Origin: Oscillospiraceae bacterium
GTDB taxonomy: Bacteria; Bacillota; Clostridia; Oscillospirales; Oscillospiraceae
DNA length: 64,000 bases
Assembly (NCBI GenBank): GCA_017434755.1
Contig: JAFRER010000010.1
Location: 1-64,000, forward strand
Reading direction: 5' to 3'
Positions within the stretch are counted from its first letter, which is position 1. Every line of letters starts with the position of its first letter. This document shows, piece after piece, positions 42,200 to 50,829 of the stretch. The translations under genes and the position numbers were made by a program. The notes below the pieces were generated by a model. The model was not told the origin of the DNA and ran no database searches. It worked only from the letters and a program-made list of their open reading frames with translations.

Positions 42200-42238
42200 A
42201 TCGACACCTCCGGGAGCGGTCGCTGCTTTCTTATATTA

Positions 42239-42268
42239 ATTATACGCTATCGGCGTAAAACATTGCAA
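42239..42268 (-). promoter_or_regulatory. Promoter of the rpe operon
   Basis: On the minus strand, TTGCAA (42263-42268) and TATAAT (42239-42244), 18-bp spacer, 40 bp from the rpe start. Confidence 0.6.
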
Positions 42269-42292
42269 TAACAGAATAGGGCAGGCAGGCGA

Positions 42293-42330
42293 ATAAAAAA
42301 GACCGGCAGCACGGTTTCTGTGCTGCCGGC
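42293..42330 (-). terminator. Terminator of the MsmK-type ATPase gene
   Basis: On the minus strand, a ten-bp stem (42320-42329 with 42303-42312) followed by TCTTTTTTATT, 17 bp beyond the stop codon. Confidence 0.88.
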
Positions 42331-42345
42331 AGGTATGATCGGGAA

Positions 42346-43521
42346 TTACCACTCGAGGTTCTTTTCGGTCTCCTTGCTGAAGACGTGGGCCACATTGCCT
42401 TTGAAGGTGAAGCTCACATCGCTGCCCATCTCGAAGTGGGACACGGCTCCCTCGGAGGGGACGATGATGATGACGTCCTTTCCTTCGGAGGTCACGTGGA
42501 GGTGGATGGAGGAGCCCATCATCTCGGAGACGTCGACCTTCGCGGGGATGCCGCCTTCCGTGAGCGAGATGTGCTCGGGACGCACGCCGAGGACGATATC
42601 CTGGGACGGAACGTCGTTTTCAAGCAGGCGGGCTTCCTTCTCTGCGCTGAGCTCGACTTTCTCATCGCCGAGGAGCACAAAGTAGCTCTTTCCGTCTCTT
42701 TCGAGCTTGGCGTCGAAGAAGTTCATCTGCGGGGTGCCGATGAAGCCGGCGACGAAGAGGTTGCGCGGGTTGTTGAACACTTCCTGCGGCGTGCCGATCT
42801 GCTGGATGAAGCCGTCCTTCATGATGACGATGCGGTCGCCGAGGGTCATGGCTTCTGTCTGGTCGTGGGTGACATATATGAACGTGGTATCGATGCGCTC
42901 GCGCAGCTTGATGATCTCCGCACGCATCTGGTTACGCAGCTTTGCGTCAAGGTTGGAGAGAGGTTCGTCCATGAGAAGAACAGCCGGGTCGCGGACGATG
43001 GCGCGGCCGATGGCAACACGCTGGCGCTGGCCGCCGGACAGAGCCTTGGGCTTGCGGCTGAGATACTGGGTGATGTCGAGGATCTCCGCAGCTTCGCGGA
43101 CTTTCTTGTCGATCTCTTCCTTCGGGGTCTTTTTCAGCTTGAGCGGGAAGGCCATGTTCTCATACACCGTCATATGGGGATAGAGAGCATAGTTTTGGAA
43201 GACCATCGCGATATCGCGGTCTTTCGGAGCGACATCGTTCATCACCTTGCCGTCGATAAGAAGCTCGCCGGCGGAGATCTCCTCAAGGCCCGCGACCATC
43301 CTCAGAGTGGTGGATTTGCCGCAGCCGGAGGGGCCGACCAGAACGATGAATTCCTTGTCCGCAATGTCGAGACTGAATTCCTGCACCGCGACGACGCCTT
43401 CGTCGGTAATCTGGAGATTTGTCTTCTTTTCGGGCTCATCGCCTTTTTTCCGCTTTGATTTCTTGTCGCTTTCGCGCTCGGGATAGATCTTCTTGATGTT
43501 CTTCAGCTGTACAGTTGCCAT
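42346..43521 (-). CDS. Sugar ABC transporter ATPase, MsmK/UgpC type
   Basis: A 391-residue ATP-binding subunit. Walker A GPSGCGKSTT (63-72), signature LSGGQRQR, Walker B VLLMDEP, and a C-terminal TOBE domain (VLGVRPEHISL). Compared with MsmK/MsmX, about 25 extra residues, mostly Lys, Glu and Asp, are inserted at 15-40 before the core. No permease or binding protein is adjacent, which fits a shared ATPase serving several sugar importers. The ribosome-binding site is weak (AAGCGAG) and the leader is long and structured. Confidence 0.9.
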   Translation of the reverse strand: MATVQLKNIKKIYPERESDKKSKRKKGDEPEKKTNLQITDEGVVAVQEFSLDIADKEFIVLVGPSGCGKSTTLRMVAGLEEISAGELLIDGKVMNDVAPKDRDIAMVFQNYALYPHMTVYENMAFPLKLKKTPKEEIDKKVREAAEILDITQYLSRKPKALSGGQRQRVAIGRAIVRDPAVLLMDEPLSNLDAKLRNQMRAEIIKLRERIDTTFIYVTHDQTEAMTLGDRIVIMKDGFIQQIGTPQEVFNNPRNLFVAGFIGTPQMNFFDAKLERDGKSYFVLLGDEKVELSAEKEARLLENDVPSQDIVLGVRPEHISLTEGGIPAKVDVSEMMGSSIHLHVTSEGKDVIIIVPSEGAVSHFEMGSDVSFTFKGNVAHVFSKETEKNLEW

Positions 43522-43534
43522 TTTCTCGCTTCGG

Positions 43535-43722
43535 GTCCCGTGCCTCCGCAGGCGGGACTCTCACGGGGACCATACGGTCCGCCGCATTACGGCACGTCTC
43601 CACTATGCCGCACCCCAAGCAGGGGAAACTCCGAACCTCCTTCTTTTAAGCTGAGTGCGGCTGATTTTGTCCGGAGAACCGCACACGCCATGTAATATTG
43701 TCTTCTGCAGAGGGTACTCTGC
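43535..43722 (-). promoter_or_regulatory. Structured 5' leader of the MsmK-type gene
   Basis: Six potential stems between promoter and gene: 43717-43722/43707-43712, 43679-43684/43655-43660, 43622-43625/43613-43616, 43606-43610/43590-43594, 43576-43580/43567-43571 and 43553-43558/43535-43540. It also contains a strong GAAGGAGG (43636-43643) that has no start codon within reach. This is a candidate cis-acting RNA; I match it to no known riboswitch. Confidence 0.55.
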
Positions 43723-43736
43723 GGAAATACACGATT

Positions 43737-43766
43737 ATTATAATCTTTCGGCCGACTATCTGTCAA
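43737..43766 (-). promoter_or_regulatory. Promoter of the MsmK-type gene
   Basis: On the minus strand, TTGACA (43761-43766), 18 bp, TATAAT (43737-43742). Predicted start near 43729 gives a leader of about 208 nt. Confidence 0.75.
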
Positions 43767-43796
43767 TGCCTTAGCACGAAAACGTTTAAGAAATAA

Positions 43797-44552
43797 TCAT
43801 TCCAGATCGATCGACCCGAATCTGCGGCGAAGAGCGAAGGGCAGATAAAGGACCGCCCATGTCAGCAGCGCCAGCGGGATATATCCCAGAAGGTAGCCGG
43901 GCCTGCCGAGAAAGGAAAACCACTCCAGCGGAGAGCCGGGCGAGGGGTAATTAAGAAACATGTAATTGGTATAGGTGAGCCGGTCAAAGAAAAACACGGG
44001 AACGCAGATCAGGAGCATGATCAGCGCGCATACGGGGAGCCGGCGGAACGAAGGGACGATGTCGCCTCCGCACAGCTGCATGACGACATACAGCACGACA
44101 AGCATATGCAGCAGAAAGCCGGCGAAGGTCATGAAACTGAGCAGAGGATAGCCCACCCAGTCCGGGAAGATGAGTGCGAAGACCGCGCCGGGCATGCAGA
44201 AGGCGAAGAGGAACTGGGAAAAGAAGCCGTCCGCCGGCCGGTCTCTGAGGGAATGGATGAACTCCAGATAAACGGCGAGTCCGCACAGGTGCAGAGGGAG
44301 CCTGCCGATATCGTATTCGTCCATGCAGATGAGGAAAGCAGTTTTCACCAGCTCGATGCCGAGGATGAGGGAGGCGACCGACCTGCGCATGCGGCGCCGG
44401 GAGGCGGCGGCCGCTCGCTTATAGCAGATGCTGACCGCCACAATGCAGGCGGCAGACAGGATCAGCCAGACAAAATGGGCGGCGGAGAACAGACCGAATC
44501 CCAGCTCGGAGGATTCGGTGAGAACAAAGAACTGGCCGAGGAGACCGTTCAT
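43797..44552 (-). CDS. YwaF/TIGR02206-like membrane protein
   Basis: A 251-residue integral membrane protein with about seven hydrophobic segments. Family marks include LPLHLCGLAVYLEF in the second third, TYTNYMFLNYPS near the loop and LLGYIPLALLTWAVLY. The family is widespread in Firmicutes and has no known function. The start is preceded only by a weak ribosome-binding site. No operon partner; the MsmK promoter lies just beyond its stop codon. Confidence 0.8.
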   Translation of the reverse strand: MNGLLGQFFVLTESSELGFGLFSAAHFVWLILSAACIVAVSICYKRAAAASRRRMRRSVASLILGIELVKTAFLICMDEYDIGRLPLHLCGLAVYLEFIHSLRDRPADGFFSQFLFAFCMPGAVFALIFPDWVGYPLLSFMTFAGFLLHMLVVLYVVMQLCGGDIVPSFRRLPVCALIMLLICVPVFFFDRLTYTNYMFLNYPSPGSPLEWFSFLGRPGYLLGYIPLALLTWAVLYLPFALRRRFGSIDLE

Positions 44553-44708
44553 TTTGCCGCCTCCCGAAATGTCGTGTCATCTCCCGGGCCGCATACGGCG
44601 GTCCGATATATGTATTATACAGCAGAACCGGGCGGGATAAAAGCCGTCGAACCGCAGAAAAACTTCCAGTAACAGGTGGTTTCAGATGGAAACAGGAAAA
44701 ACAGCGGA

Positions 44709-44724
44709 CCACTATATTTTGTGT
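44709..44724 (+). promoter_or_regulatory. NrdR-type box 1
   Basis: CCACTATATTTTGTGT matches the NrdR consensus (aCaCwAtATmTwGtgt) at 14 of 16 positions. Its centre is 42 bp, four helical turns, from box 2, as expected for paired NrdR sites. Confidence 0.7.
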
Positions 44725-44750
44725 TCAAAACGGTAACATGCAGATAAAAT

Positions 44751-44766
44751 TTTCAATATCTTGTGT
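44751..44766 (+). promoter_or_regulatory. NrdR-type box 2
   Basis: TTTCAATATCTTGTGT matches the last 13 positions of the NrdR consensus fully. It ends seven bases before the -35 element of the nrdG promoter. Confidence 0.7.
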
Positions 44767-44773
44767 TTTGCTC

Positions 44774-44803
44774 TTGACTTTCCCTCCAGGAAAGTTTTAT
44801 TAT
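44774..44803 (+). promoter_or_regulatory. Promoter of the nrdG-nrdD operon
   Basis: TTGACT (44774-44779) and TATTAT (44798-44803), 18-bp spacer. GGAGG lies at 44819, before the ATG at 44832. Confidence 0.65.
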
Positions 44804-44831
44804 TACTAAGCAAATAATGGAGGAAAGCGCA

Positions 44832-45527
44832 ATGTTCATATCCGGGCTTCAAAAACTGACCCTGCTTGATTATCCGGGAAGAGTCGCCTGCACGGTGTTC
44901 ACCGGCGGCTGCAACTTCCGGTGTCCCTTCTGCCATAACGCGCCGCTGGTGCTTCCGGAAAGACTGGCACAGGATACCAATGAGGAGCAGGTACTGACCT
45001 TTCTGAAAAAAAGGACGGGGATCCTCGACGGCGTGGCGATCACGGGCGGCGAGCCGCTGATCCACAAAGAGATCCCGGCCTTCCTCGAGAAGGTGAAAGC
45101 CCTCGGATTCAGCATCAAGCTCGATACCAACGGTTCGTTCCCGGACATGCTGGAGAGCATCGTGAAAGCGGGTCTGGCCGACAGAGTGGCGATGGACATC
45201 AAGAACAGCCCCGAGAGATATGCCGAAACAATCGGACTGGATCACTTCGACATCGCGCCGGTGGAGCGGAGCAAGGAATTCCTCATGAGCTGCGGGATCG
45301 ACTATGAGTTCAGGACCACCGTGGTGAAGGGGATCCATACGGAAGAGTCCCTGCTCGGGGCGGCTCAATGGATAGCCGGCGCGAAGGAATACTATCTGCA
45401 GCAGTTCAAAGATTCCGGAGACGTTATAGCGATCGACGGCCTGTCGGCTTTCGATGAGAAGGAAATGCATGCCCTTGCCGGTGCGGTGGCGCGGTTCGTG
45501 CCGTCGGTCAAGGTGAGAGGCGTATAA
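44832..45527 (+). CDS. nrdG: Anaerobic ribonucleotide reductase activase (radical SAM)
   Basis: A 231-residue radical SAM enzyme that installs the glycyl radical on NrdD. The cluster motif is CNFRCPFC, preceded by LLDYPGRVACTVFTGG; AITGGEPL binds S-adenosylmethionine. The size and LLDYPG opening are of the long NrdG type seen in anaerobes. I start at MFISGLQK (44832); the ATG at 44817 overlaps the ribosome-binding site. nrdD starts 36 bp downstream, so they form one operon under the NrdR-type boxes. Confidence 0.93.
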   Translation: MFISGLQKLTLLDYPGRVACTVFTGGCNFRCPFCHNAPLVLPERLAQDTNEEQVLTFLKKRTGILDGVAITGGEPLIHKEIPAFLEKVKALGFSIKLDTNGSFPDMLESIVKAGLADRVAMDIKNSPERYAETIGLDHFDIAPVERSKEFLMSCGIDYEFRTTVVKGIHTEESLLGAAQWIAGAKEYYLQQFKDSGDVIAIDGLSAFDEKEMHALAGAVARFVPSVKVRGV

Positions 45528-45562
45528 ATATACATGTCGGATATAGACGGAGGATGAAAAAG

Positions 45563-47965
45563 ATGTATCAGGTAATCAAGAGAGACGGAAAAGTTGTTGA
45601 TTTCGATATCAGCAAGATCGGCAATGCCATCAAGAAGGCCTTCGACGCCACGAGCACCGATTATAATGAGGACATAATCGATTTTCTGGCCCTGAAGGTA
45701 TCTGCGGACTATCTGCCGAAGATCAAGGATGAGAAGATCGCCGTCGAGGACATTCAGGACAGTGTCGAGACGGTGCTCTCGCGCGGAGGATATGAGTCTG
45801 TCGCGAAGGCGTATATCCTTTACCGCAAGCAGAGAGAAAAACTGCGCAACACCAAATCGTCCTACCTCGACTATAAGGATACGGTCAACAAGTATCTGCA
45901 TGTCGAGGACTGGCGCGTAAAGGAGAATTCCACCGTCACCTATTCCGTCGGCGGACTCATCCTCTCCAACTCCGGCGCCATCACCGCCAACTACTGGCTC
46001 AGCGAGGTCTATGACCAGGAGATTGCAAACGCCCACCGGAACTGCGACATCCATCTCCACGACCTCAGCATGCTCACCGGCTACTGCGCGGGCTGGAGCC
46101 TCCGACAGCTGATCAAGGAGGGCCTCGGCGGCGTTCCCGGAAAGATCACCTCTTCTCCGGCGAGCCACCTTTCCACCCTCTGCAACCAGATGGTCAACTT
46201 CCTCGGCATCATGCAGAACGAGTGGGCCGGCGCGCAGGCTTTTTCCTCCTTTGATACCTATCTGGCGCCCTTCGTCAAGATCGACGATCTCTCCCAGAAA
46301 GAGGTCAAGCAGTGCATCCAGTCCTTCATCTACGGCGTGAATACCCCGTCCAGATGGGGCACCCAGGCGCCCTTCTCCAACATCACCCTCGACTGGAGCG
46401 TTCCCGCGGACCTCAAGGATCTGCCCGCGATCGTCGGCGGCAAGGAGATGGACTTCACCTACGGCGACTGCAAGAAGGAAATGGACATGGTCAACAAGGC
46501 CTTCATCGAGATCATGATCGAAGGTGACGCGAACGGCCGCGGCTTCCAGTACCCTATCCCCACCTATTCCATCACCCGTGACTTCGACTGGTCACCCACC
46601 GAGAACAACAAGCTCCTGTTCGAGATGACCGCCAAATACGGCACGCCGTATTTCTCCAACTACATCAACTCCGACATGGAGCCCTCGGACGTGCGTTCGA
46701 TGTGCTGCCGTCTCCGTCTCGACCTGCGTGAGCTGAGAAAGAAATCCGGCGGATACTTCGGTTCCGGCGAGAGCACCGGCTCCATTGGCGTCGTCACCAT
46801 CAACATGCCGAGGATCGCCTATATGTCCGCCGACGAGGCTGATTTCTACAAGCGCCTCGACAAGATCATGGACATCGCCGCGCGCTCCCTCAAGGTGAAG
46901 CGTGATGTCATCACCAAGCTCCTCGACGCAGGCCTCTATCCCTACACGAAGCGCTACCTCGGCACCTTCGCGAACCACTTCTCCACCATCGGCCTTGTCG
47001 GCATGAACGAGGCGGGACTGAATGCGAAGTGGATCCGCGCCGACATGACCGACCCGAAGTGCCAGGAGTTCACGAAGCAGGTCCTCGACCATATGAGAGA
47101 CAGGCTCAGTGACTATCAGGAGAAGTACGGCGACCTGTATAACCTCGAGGCGACTCCCGCCGAGTCTACCTCCTACCGTCTTGCAAAGCACGACGTGGAG
47201 TCCTTCCCCGACATCATCACCGCGGCGGAAGCGGGCGGCACCCCGTACTACACCAACTCCTCCCACCTGCCCGTCGGATACACCGAGGACATCTTTGAAG
47301 CGCTCGATATTCAGGACGATCTTCAAACCCGCTACACCTCCGGCACCGTCTTCCACGCCTTCCTGGGCGAGAAACTCCCCAGCTGGGAGGCCGCTGCCAA
47401 CCTCGTACGGAAGATCGCGGAAAACTACAAGCTCCCGTACTACACGCTCTCCCCGACCTACTCGGTCTGCCGGAACCACGGATACCTCAACGGCGAGCAG
47501 TTCACCTGCCCCGAGTGTGGCGAGACCGCCGAGGTGTACAGTCGCATCACCGGCTATTACCGTCCGGTGCAGAACTGGAACGTCGGCAAGGCACAGGAGT
47601 ATAAGCAGAGGAAAGAGTACAACATCGGCCATTCCGTGCTGAAGCACGAGGGACCTCTCGCCGATGGCGTCGTGGTCGAGAGACAGAAGGCCGCCGCGGC
47701 GGAACCGGCAGCGGAAGCGAAGCCGGCTGCGGGCGGAAACAGGAACATCCTCTTCGCGACCCCGACCTGTCCCAACTGCCGCATCGCCTGCTCCTACATG
47801 GACAAGGCCGGCTTCCCCTATGAGAAGATCATGGCCGAGGAGAACGCCGAGCTCGCCGCCCAGTACGGCGTGAAGCAGGCCCCTACGCTTATCGTCATCA
47901 AAGACGGCGGCTTCGAGAAGTACGCCGGAGCGGGTGCCATAAAGGGACTCCTCAACAATCTCTGA
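45563..47965 (+). CDS. nrdD: Class III ribonucleotide reductase fused to a thioredoxin domain
   Basis: An 800-residue oxygen-sensitive reductase making dNTPs from NTPs. An N-terminal ATP-cone (YQVIKRDGKVVDFDISKIGNA) is followed by the catalytic barrel, a zinc site (CPECGE) and the glycyl radical loop RITGYYRP (Gly664). After an Ala/Glu linker, the last 75 residues are a thioredoxin/glutaredoxin-like domain with CPNC (736-739) and a cis-Pro stretch APTLIVIKDGG. Many NrdD proteins use formate; a fused dithiol domain and the nearby trxB imply thioredoxin-type reduction. I prefer the ATG at 45563, nine bases from CGGAGG. Confidence 0.95.
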   Translation: MYQVIKRDGKVVDFDISKIGNAIKKAFDATSTDYNEDIIDFLALKVSADYLPKIKDEKIAVEDIQDSVETVLSRGGYESVAKAYILYRKQREKLRNTKSSYLDYKDTVNKYLHVEDWRVKENSTVTYSVGGLILSNSGAITANYWLSEVYDQEIANAHRNCDIHLHDLSMLTGYCAGWSLRQLIKEGLGGVPGKITSSPASHLSTLCNQMVNFLGIMQNEWAGAQAFSSFDTYLAPFVKIDDLSQKEVKQCIQSFIYGVNTPSRWGTQAPFSNITLDWSVPADLKDLPAIVGGKEMDFTYGDCKKEMDMVNKAFIEIMIEGDANGRGFQYPIPTYSITRDFDWSPTENNKLLFEMTAKYGTPYFSNYINSDMEPSDVRSMCCRLRLDLRELRKKSGGYFGSGESTGSIGVVTINMPRIAYMSADEADFYKRLDKIMDIAARSLKVKRDVITKLLDAGLYPYTKRYLGTFANHFSTIGLVGMNEAGLNAKWIRADMTDPKCQEFTKQVLDHMRDRLSDYQEKYGDLYNLEATPAESTSYRLAKHDVESFPDIITAAEAGGTPYYTNSSHLPVGYTEDIFEALDIQDDLQTRYTSGTVFHAFLGEKLPSWEAAANLVRKIAENYKLPYYTLSPTYSVCRNHGYLNGEQFTCPECGETAEVYSRITGYYRPVQNWNVGKAQEYKQRKEYNIGHSVLKHEGPLADGVVVERQKAAAAEPAAEAKPAAGGNRNILFATPTCPNCRIACSYMDKAGFPYEKIMAEENAELAAQYGVKQAPTLIVIKDGGFEKYAGAGAIKGLLNNL

Positions 47966-47987
47966 ACCTGCATAAACAGGCATGACT

Positions 47988-48024
47988 GACAGGGGTACCT
48001 GATCCAATCGGGTACCCCTGTTTG
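47988..48024 (+). terminator. Hairpin after nrdD
   Basis: CAGGGGTACC (47990-47999) pairs with GGTACCCCTG (48011-48020), then TTTG. The short T run suggests partial termination, reducing expression of the genes after nrdD. Confidence 0.5.
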
Positions 48025-48057
48025 AGAACAGATAAGAAACAGTGCGGAGGATGCTTT

Positions 48058-48546
48058 ATGGGAAAGCGTTCAGTAAAGGAAAACAAGAACATATACCAGA
48101 TCAGCAGGGAGAACAGGAATCTGACAAGAGATGCCGCCAGCGAGCTTCTGGTGTTTTTATCACCCGAGCGGATCGAGAAGATAGAGAGCGGGAAGGTGCT
48201 GCCGCATCCCGATGAGGTGCTCGCGATGGAGTCGGGCTACCGTGATCCGGAGCTTTGCAACTGGTACTGCACCCACGAGTGCCCCATAGGCATGAAGTAT
48301 GTACCCGAGGCGAGCCTGCAGGATCTGTCCCAGGTGACGGTCCGGATCATCTCGTCGCTGAACGCCATGGAGGCCGAGAAGAACAAACTGATAGACATCT
48401 CGGTGGACGGAAGGGTCAATGATTTCGAACGCAGGGATTTCGACGCGATCCTTGAAAAGATCAACGCCATCGACAAGTCCATACAGGAACTGCGGATCTG
48501 GATCGAGCACGCGGCAAACACCGGCAAGCTCGACGAAGCGGAATGA
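48058..48546 (+). CDS. XRE-like protein between nrdD and trxB
   Basis: A 162-residue protein. The first 65 residues (NKNIYQISRENRNLTRDAASELL, RIEKIESGKVLPHPDEVLAM) form an XRE-type HTH. The next part has WYCTHECPIG, a small Cys motif, and the C-terminal 80 residues are a coiled-coil-like helix. Starts at 48058 after GGAGG; ends 19 bp before trxB. It could sense redox state through the Cys pair and regulate the operon. Confidence 0.75.
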   Translation: MGKRSVKENKNIYQISRENRNLTRDAASELLVFLSPERIEKIESGKVLPHPDEVLAMESGYRDPELCNWYCTHECPIGMKYVPEASLQDLSQVTVRIISSLNAMEAEKNKLIDISVDGRVNDFERRDFDAILEKINAIDKSIQELRIWIEHAANTGKLDEAE

Positions 48547-48565
48547 CCGGACGGAGGGAAACAGG

Positions 48566-49468
48566 ATGTACGATATTATAATAGTAGGAGGCGGTCCTGC
48601 CGGACTCACGGCGGCGACGTATGCCTGCCGTGCAGGAAAGACCGCGCTCGTGATCGAGAAGAACGCATTCGGCGGACAGATAACCTGGTCGCCGCGGGTG
48701 GAGAATTTCCCGTCCTATGTCTCCGTCAGCGGGACCGAGCTCGGGGACAAACTGCTCGAGCAGGCGATGGAGCAGGGTGCGGAGGTGGAACTCGAGGAGG
48801 TCGTCTCCGTGAAAGACAAGGGCGCGTCAAAGACCGTCGTATGTGAATCCGGCGCGGAATTTGAGGGCAGAGCCCTGATCATTGCCGCCGGGGCCAGACC
48901 CAGGACCCTCGGTCTGGACAGAGAGGAAGAGCTCACCGGCAGCGGCGTGTGCTTCTGTGCGGTGTGCGACGGAGCCTTCTACAGCGACAAGGAGGTCGCC
49001 GTGAACGGCGGCGGCAACAGTGCCCTGCAGGACGCGGCGCTGCTGAGCGAAAAGTGCTCCAAGGTCTATCTTATCCACAGGAGGGATTCCTTCCGGGGCG
49101 AGTCGAAGCTCGTGGACGTGCTGAAGGCGAAGAAAAATGTGGAATTCGTGCTCAACGCGTCCGTGACGAAGCTGCTCGGAGAGGATGAACTCAGCGGTAT
49201 CGTCGTGGAGCAGGACGGGAAAGAGCGCCGGATAGACGTAGCGGGCCTGTTCGTGGCGATAGGCCATAAGCCGGATCTGGGGATCTTCTCGGAGCTTGCC
49301 GGTCTTGACGGCGCGGGCTATGCCGATTCCGACGAGAGCTGCCTGACGAAGACCGCGGGCGTGTTCGTTGCGGGAGACTGCCGGAAAAAGAGCGTCCGCC
49401 AGCTGACGACAGCCGTTGCCGACGGTTCAGTGGCGGCGCTTGCCGCCTGCTCGTATCTGGACAGATAA
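48566..49468 (+). CDS. trxB: Thioredoxin reductase
   Basis: A 300-residue NADPH- or ferredoxin-dependent flavoenzyme. It has IIIVGGGPAGLTAATYA for FAD, the redox pair CAVC in CFCAVCDGAFY, NGGGNSALQDAALLSE for the nucleotide domain and GVFVAGDCR near the end. The frame is open far upstream; the start at 48566 has GGAGG and the family N terminus. Its position after nrdD-thioredoxin makes it the likely reductant of the fused thioredoxin domain. The HRRDSFRGE stretch fits NADPH binding. Confidence 0.92.
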   Translation: MYDIIIVGGGPAGLTAATYACRAGKTALVIEKNAFGGQITWSPRVENFPSYVSVSGTELGDKLLEQAMEQGAEVELEEVVSVKDKGASKTVVCESGAEFEGRALIIAAGARPRTLGLDREEELTGSGVCFCAVCDGAFYSDKEVAVNGGGNSALQDAALLSEKCSKVYLIHRRDSFRGESKLVDVLKAKKNVEFVLNASVTKLLGEDELSGIVVEQDGKERRIDVAGLFVAIGHKPDLGIFSELAGLDGAGYADSDESCLTKTAGVFVAGDCRKKSVRQLTTAVADGSVAALAACSYLDR

Positions 49469-49485
49469 CATAAACAGGAAAGACC

Positions 49486-49518
49486 ATGGTCCCGGATCCT
49501 GCCGGGACCGGCTTTTAA
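49486..49518 (+). terminator. Terminator of the nrd-trxB operon
   Basis: GGTCCCGG (49488-49495) pairs with CCGGGACC (49502-49509), followed by GGCTTTTAAAA. Moderate strength. Confidence 0.65.
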
Positions 49519-49530
49519 AAGGGGAATGAG

Positions 49531-50772
49531 ATGAACAGCAAGCTTCGGAAGGATGCGGAGACCATAGTAAGATCCGCCGTAAACGCCGTCCTGCCCGAGG
49601 AGGCGGTGCGAAAGGCCCTCGCGGGGAAGAGCTTTCCCGGAAGAGTGATCCTCCTGGCGGTGGGAAAAGCCGCGCCGCGCATGGCACTTGCCGCTCTGGA
49701 TGTGCTGCCGGTCCCGCCGGACGCCGGTTTGGTGATCAGCAAGTACGGCCACTTTCCGGAGGATATGCGGGGACTGCGCTGCATCGAGGCGGGGCATCCC
49801 GTGCCGGATGACAGCAGTGTGGCCGCCGCGGAGGCGGCGCTGGCGCTCACCGGAGATCTGCGCGAGACGGACACGGTGCTCTTCCTCCTCTCGGGCGGAG
49901 GCAGCGCCCTGTTCGAAAAGCCGCTCATCCCGCTCGATGAACTGCAGGATGTGACGAATCAGCTGCTTGCCTGCGGAGCCGACATCGTGGAGATCAACAC
50001 GATACGCAAGCGGCTCTCGGGGGTAAAGGGGGGCCGGTTTGCGGCACACTGTGCGCCGGCAAGGGTGGAAGCGGTCATCCTGTCCGATATCCTCGGCGAT
50101 CCGCTGGATATGATCGCCTCCGGTCCGGTGAGCCCCGACAGCGCGACCTGTGAGGACGCACAAAGGATCGCGGGGAAATACGCGCTCCGTATTACGCCGG
50201 AAGCGGAAGCTCTCCTGCGGGAGGAGACGCCGAAGGTGCTGGACAACGTGGAGGCGCAGGTGGTGGGCAGCGTGAGGGAGCTCTGCCGTGCCGCGGAGAC
50301 GACTTGCCGGAATCTCGGATACGAGCCGGTGTTCCTCACTGACATGCTCAGCTGTGAGGCCAGAGAGGCGGGACGCTTCCTTGCTTCGATCCTGCGTTCC
50401 CATGACGCGGACGGGAGAAAGCTTGCCTTCCTTGCTGGGGGCGAGACCGTGGTGCATCTGACCGGGAAGGGAAAAGGCGGCCGGAATCAGGAACTGGCCC
50501 TTGCGGCGTGCGAAGGTCTGCGGGGAATGAGAAACGCCGCGGTTATCAGCGTCGGCTCCGACGGGACCGACGGGCCGACGGACGCAGCCGGAGGCTATTC
50601 GGACGGAGACAGCTTCGATGAACTCAAAGCCGCGGGACTCAATCTGCACGAGGTCCTTTTGGAGAACGACACGTATAATGCCTTGAAAGCTGTTGACGCA
50701 CTGATCGTGACCGGACCGACCGGAACGAACGTCAACGATATCGCCGTCGCTCTTCTGACAACGGAGGAGTAA
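49531..50772 (+). CDS. Glycerate 2-kinase (GckA/MOFRL family)
   Basis: A 413-residue kinase phosphorylating D-glycerate. The DUF4147 domain (VILLAVGKAAPRMA, EAGHPVPDDSS, LFLLSGGGSALFEKP, KRLSGVKGGR) is followed by the MOFRL domain (LAFLAGGETVVHLTGKGKGGRNQELAL, SVGSDGTDGPTDAAGG). Full length. It starts 13 bp after the trxB terminator, with AAAGGGGAATG before the ATG, and is likely an independent unit. Confidence 0.92.
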   Translation: MNSKLRKDAETIVRSAVNAVLPEEAVRKALAGKSFPGRVILLAVGKAAPRMALAALDVLPVPPDAGLVISKYGHFPEDMRGLRCIEAGHPVPDDSSVAAAEAALALTGDLRETDTVLFLLSGGGSALFEKPLIPLDELQDVTNQLLACGADIVEINTIRKRLSGVKGGRFAAHCAPARVEAVILSDILGDPLDMIASGPVSPDSATCEDAQRIAGKYALRITPEAEALLREETPKVLDNVEAQVVGSVRELCRAAETTCRNLGYEPVFLTDMLSCEAREAGRFLASILRSHDADGRKLAFLAGGETVVHLTGKGKGGRNQELALAACEGLRGMRNAAVISVGSDGTDGPTDAAGGYSDGDSFDELKAAGLNLHEVLLENDTYNALKAVDALIVTGPTGTNVNDIAVALLTTEE

Positions 50773-50788
50773 GACGGTTGTTTCAAAT

Positions 50789-50828
50789 AAATAAGAGGAC
50801 GGGAGTTTTTGCTCCCGTCCTCTTATTT
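50789..50828. terminator. Strong bidirectional terminator
   Basis: A 17-bp perfect stem (50789-50805 with 50812-50828), ending in AAATAA and TTATTT on its flanks. It lies between the convergent glycerate kinase and HAD genes. Confidence 0.92.
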
Positions 50829-50829
50829 G

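Noticed and set aside
43436-43618. 60-codon ORF in the MsmK leader on the minus strand
   Set aside because: It starts with TTG 17 bases from the nearest ribosome-binding site and overlaps the start of the ATPase gene in another frame. The composition looks random and the region is better explained as structured RNA.
46592-48007. 471-residue open frame on the minus strand
   Set aside because: Antisense to nrdD; composition is typical of a shadow frame.
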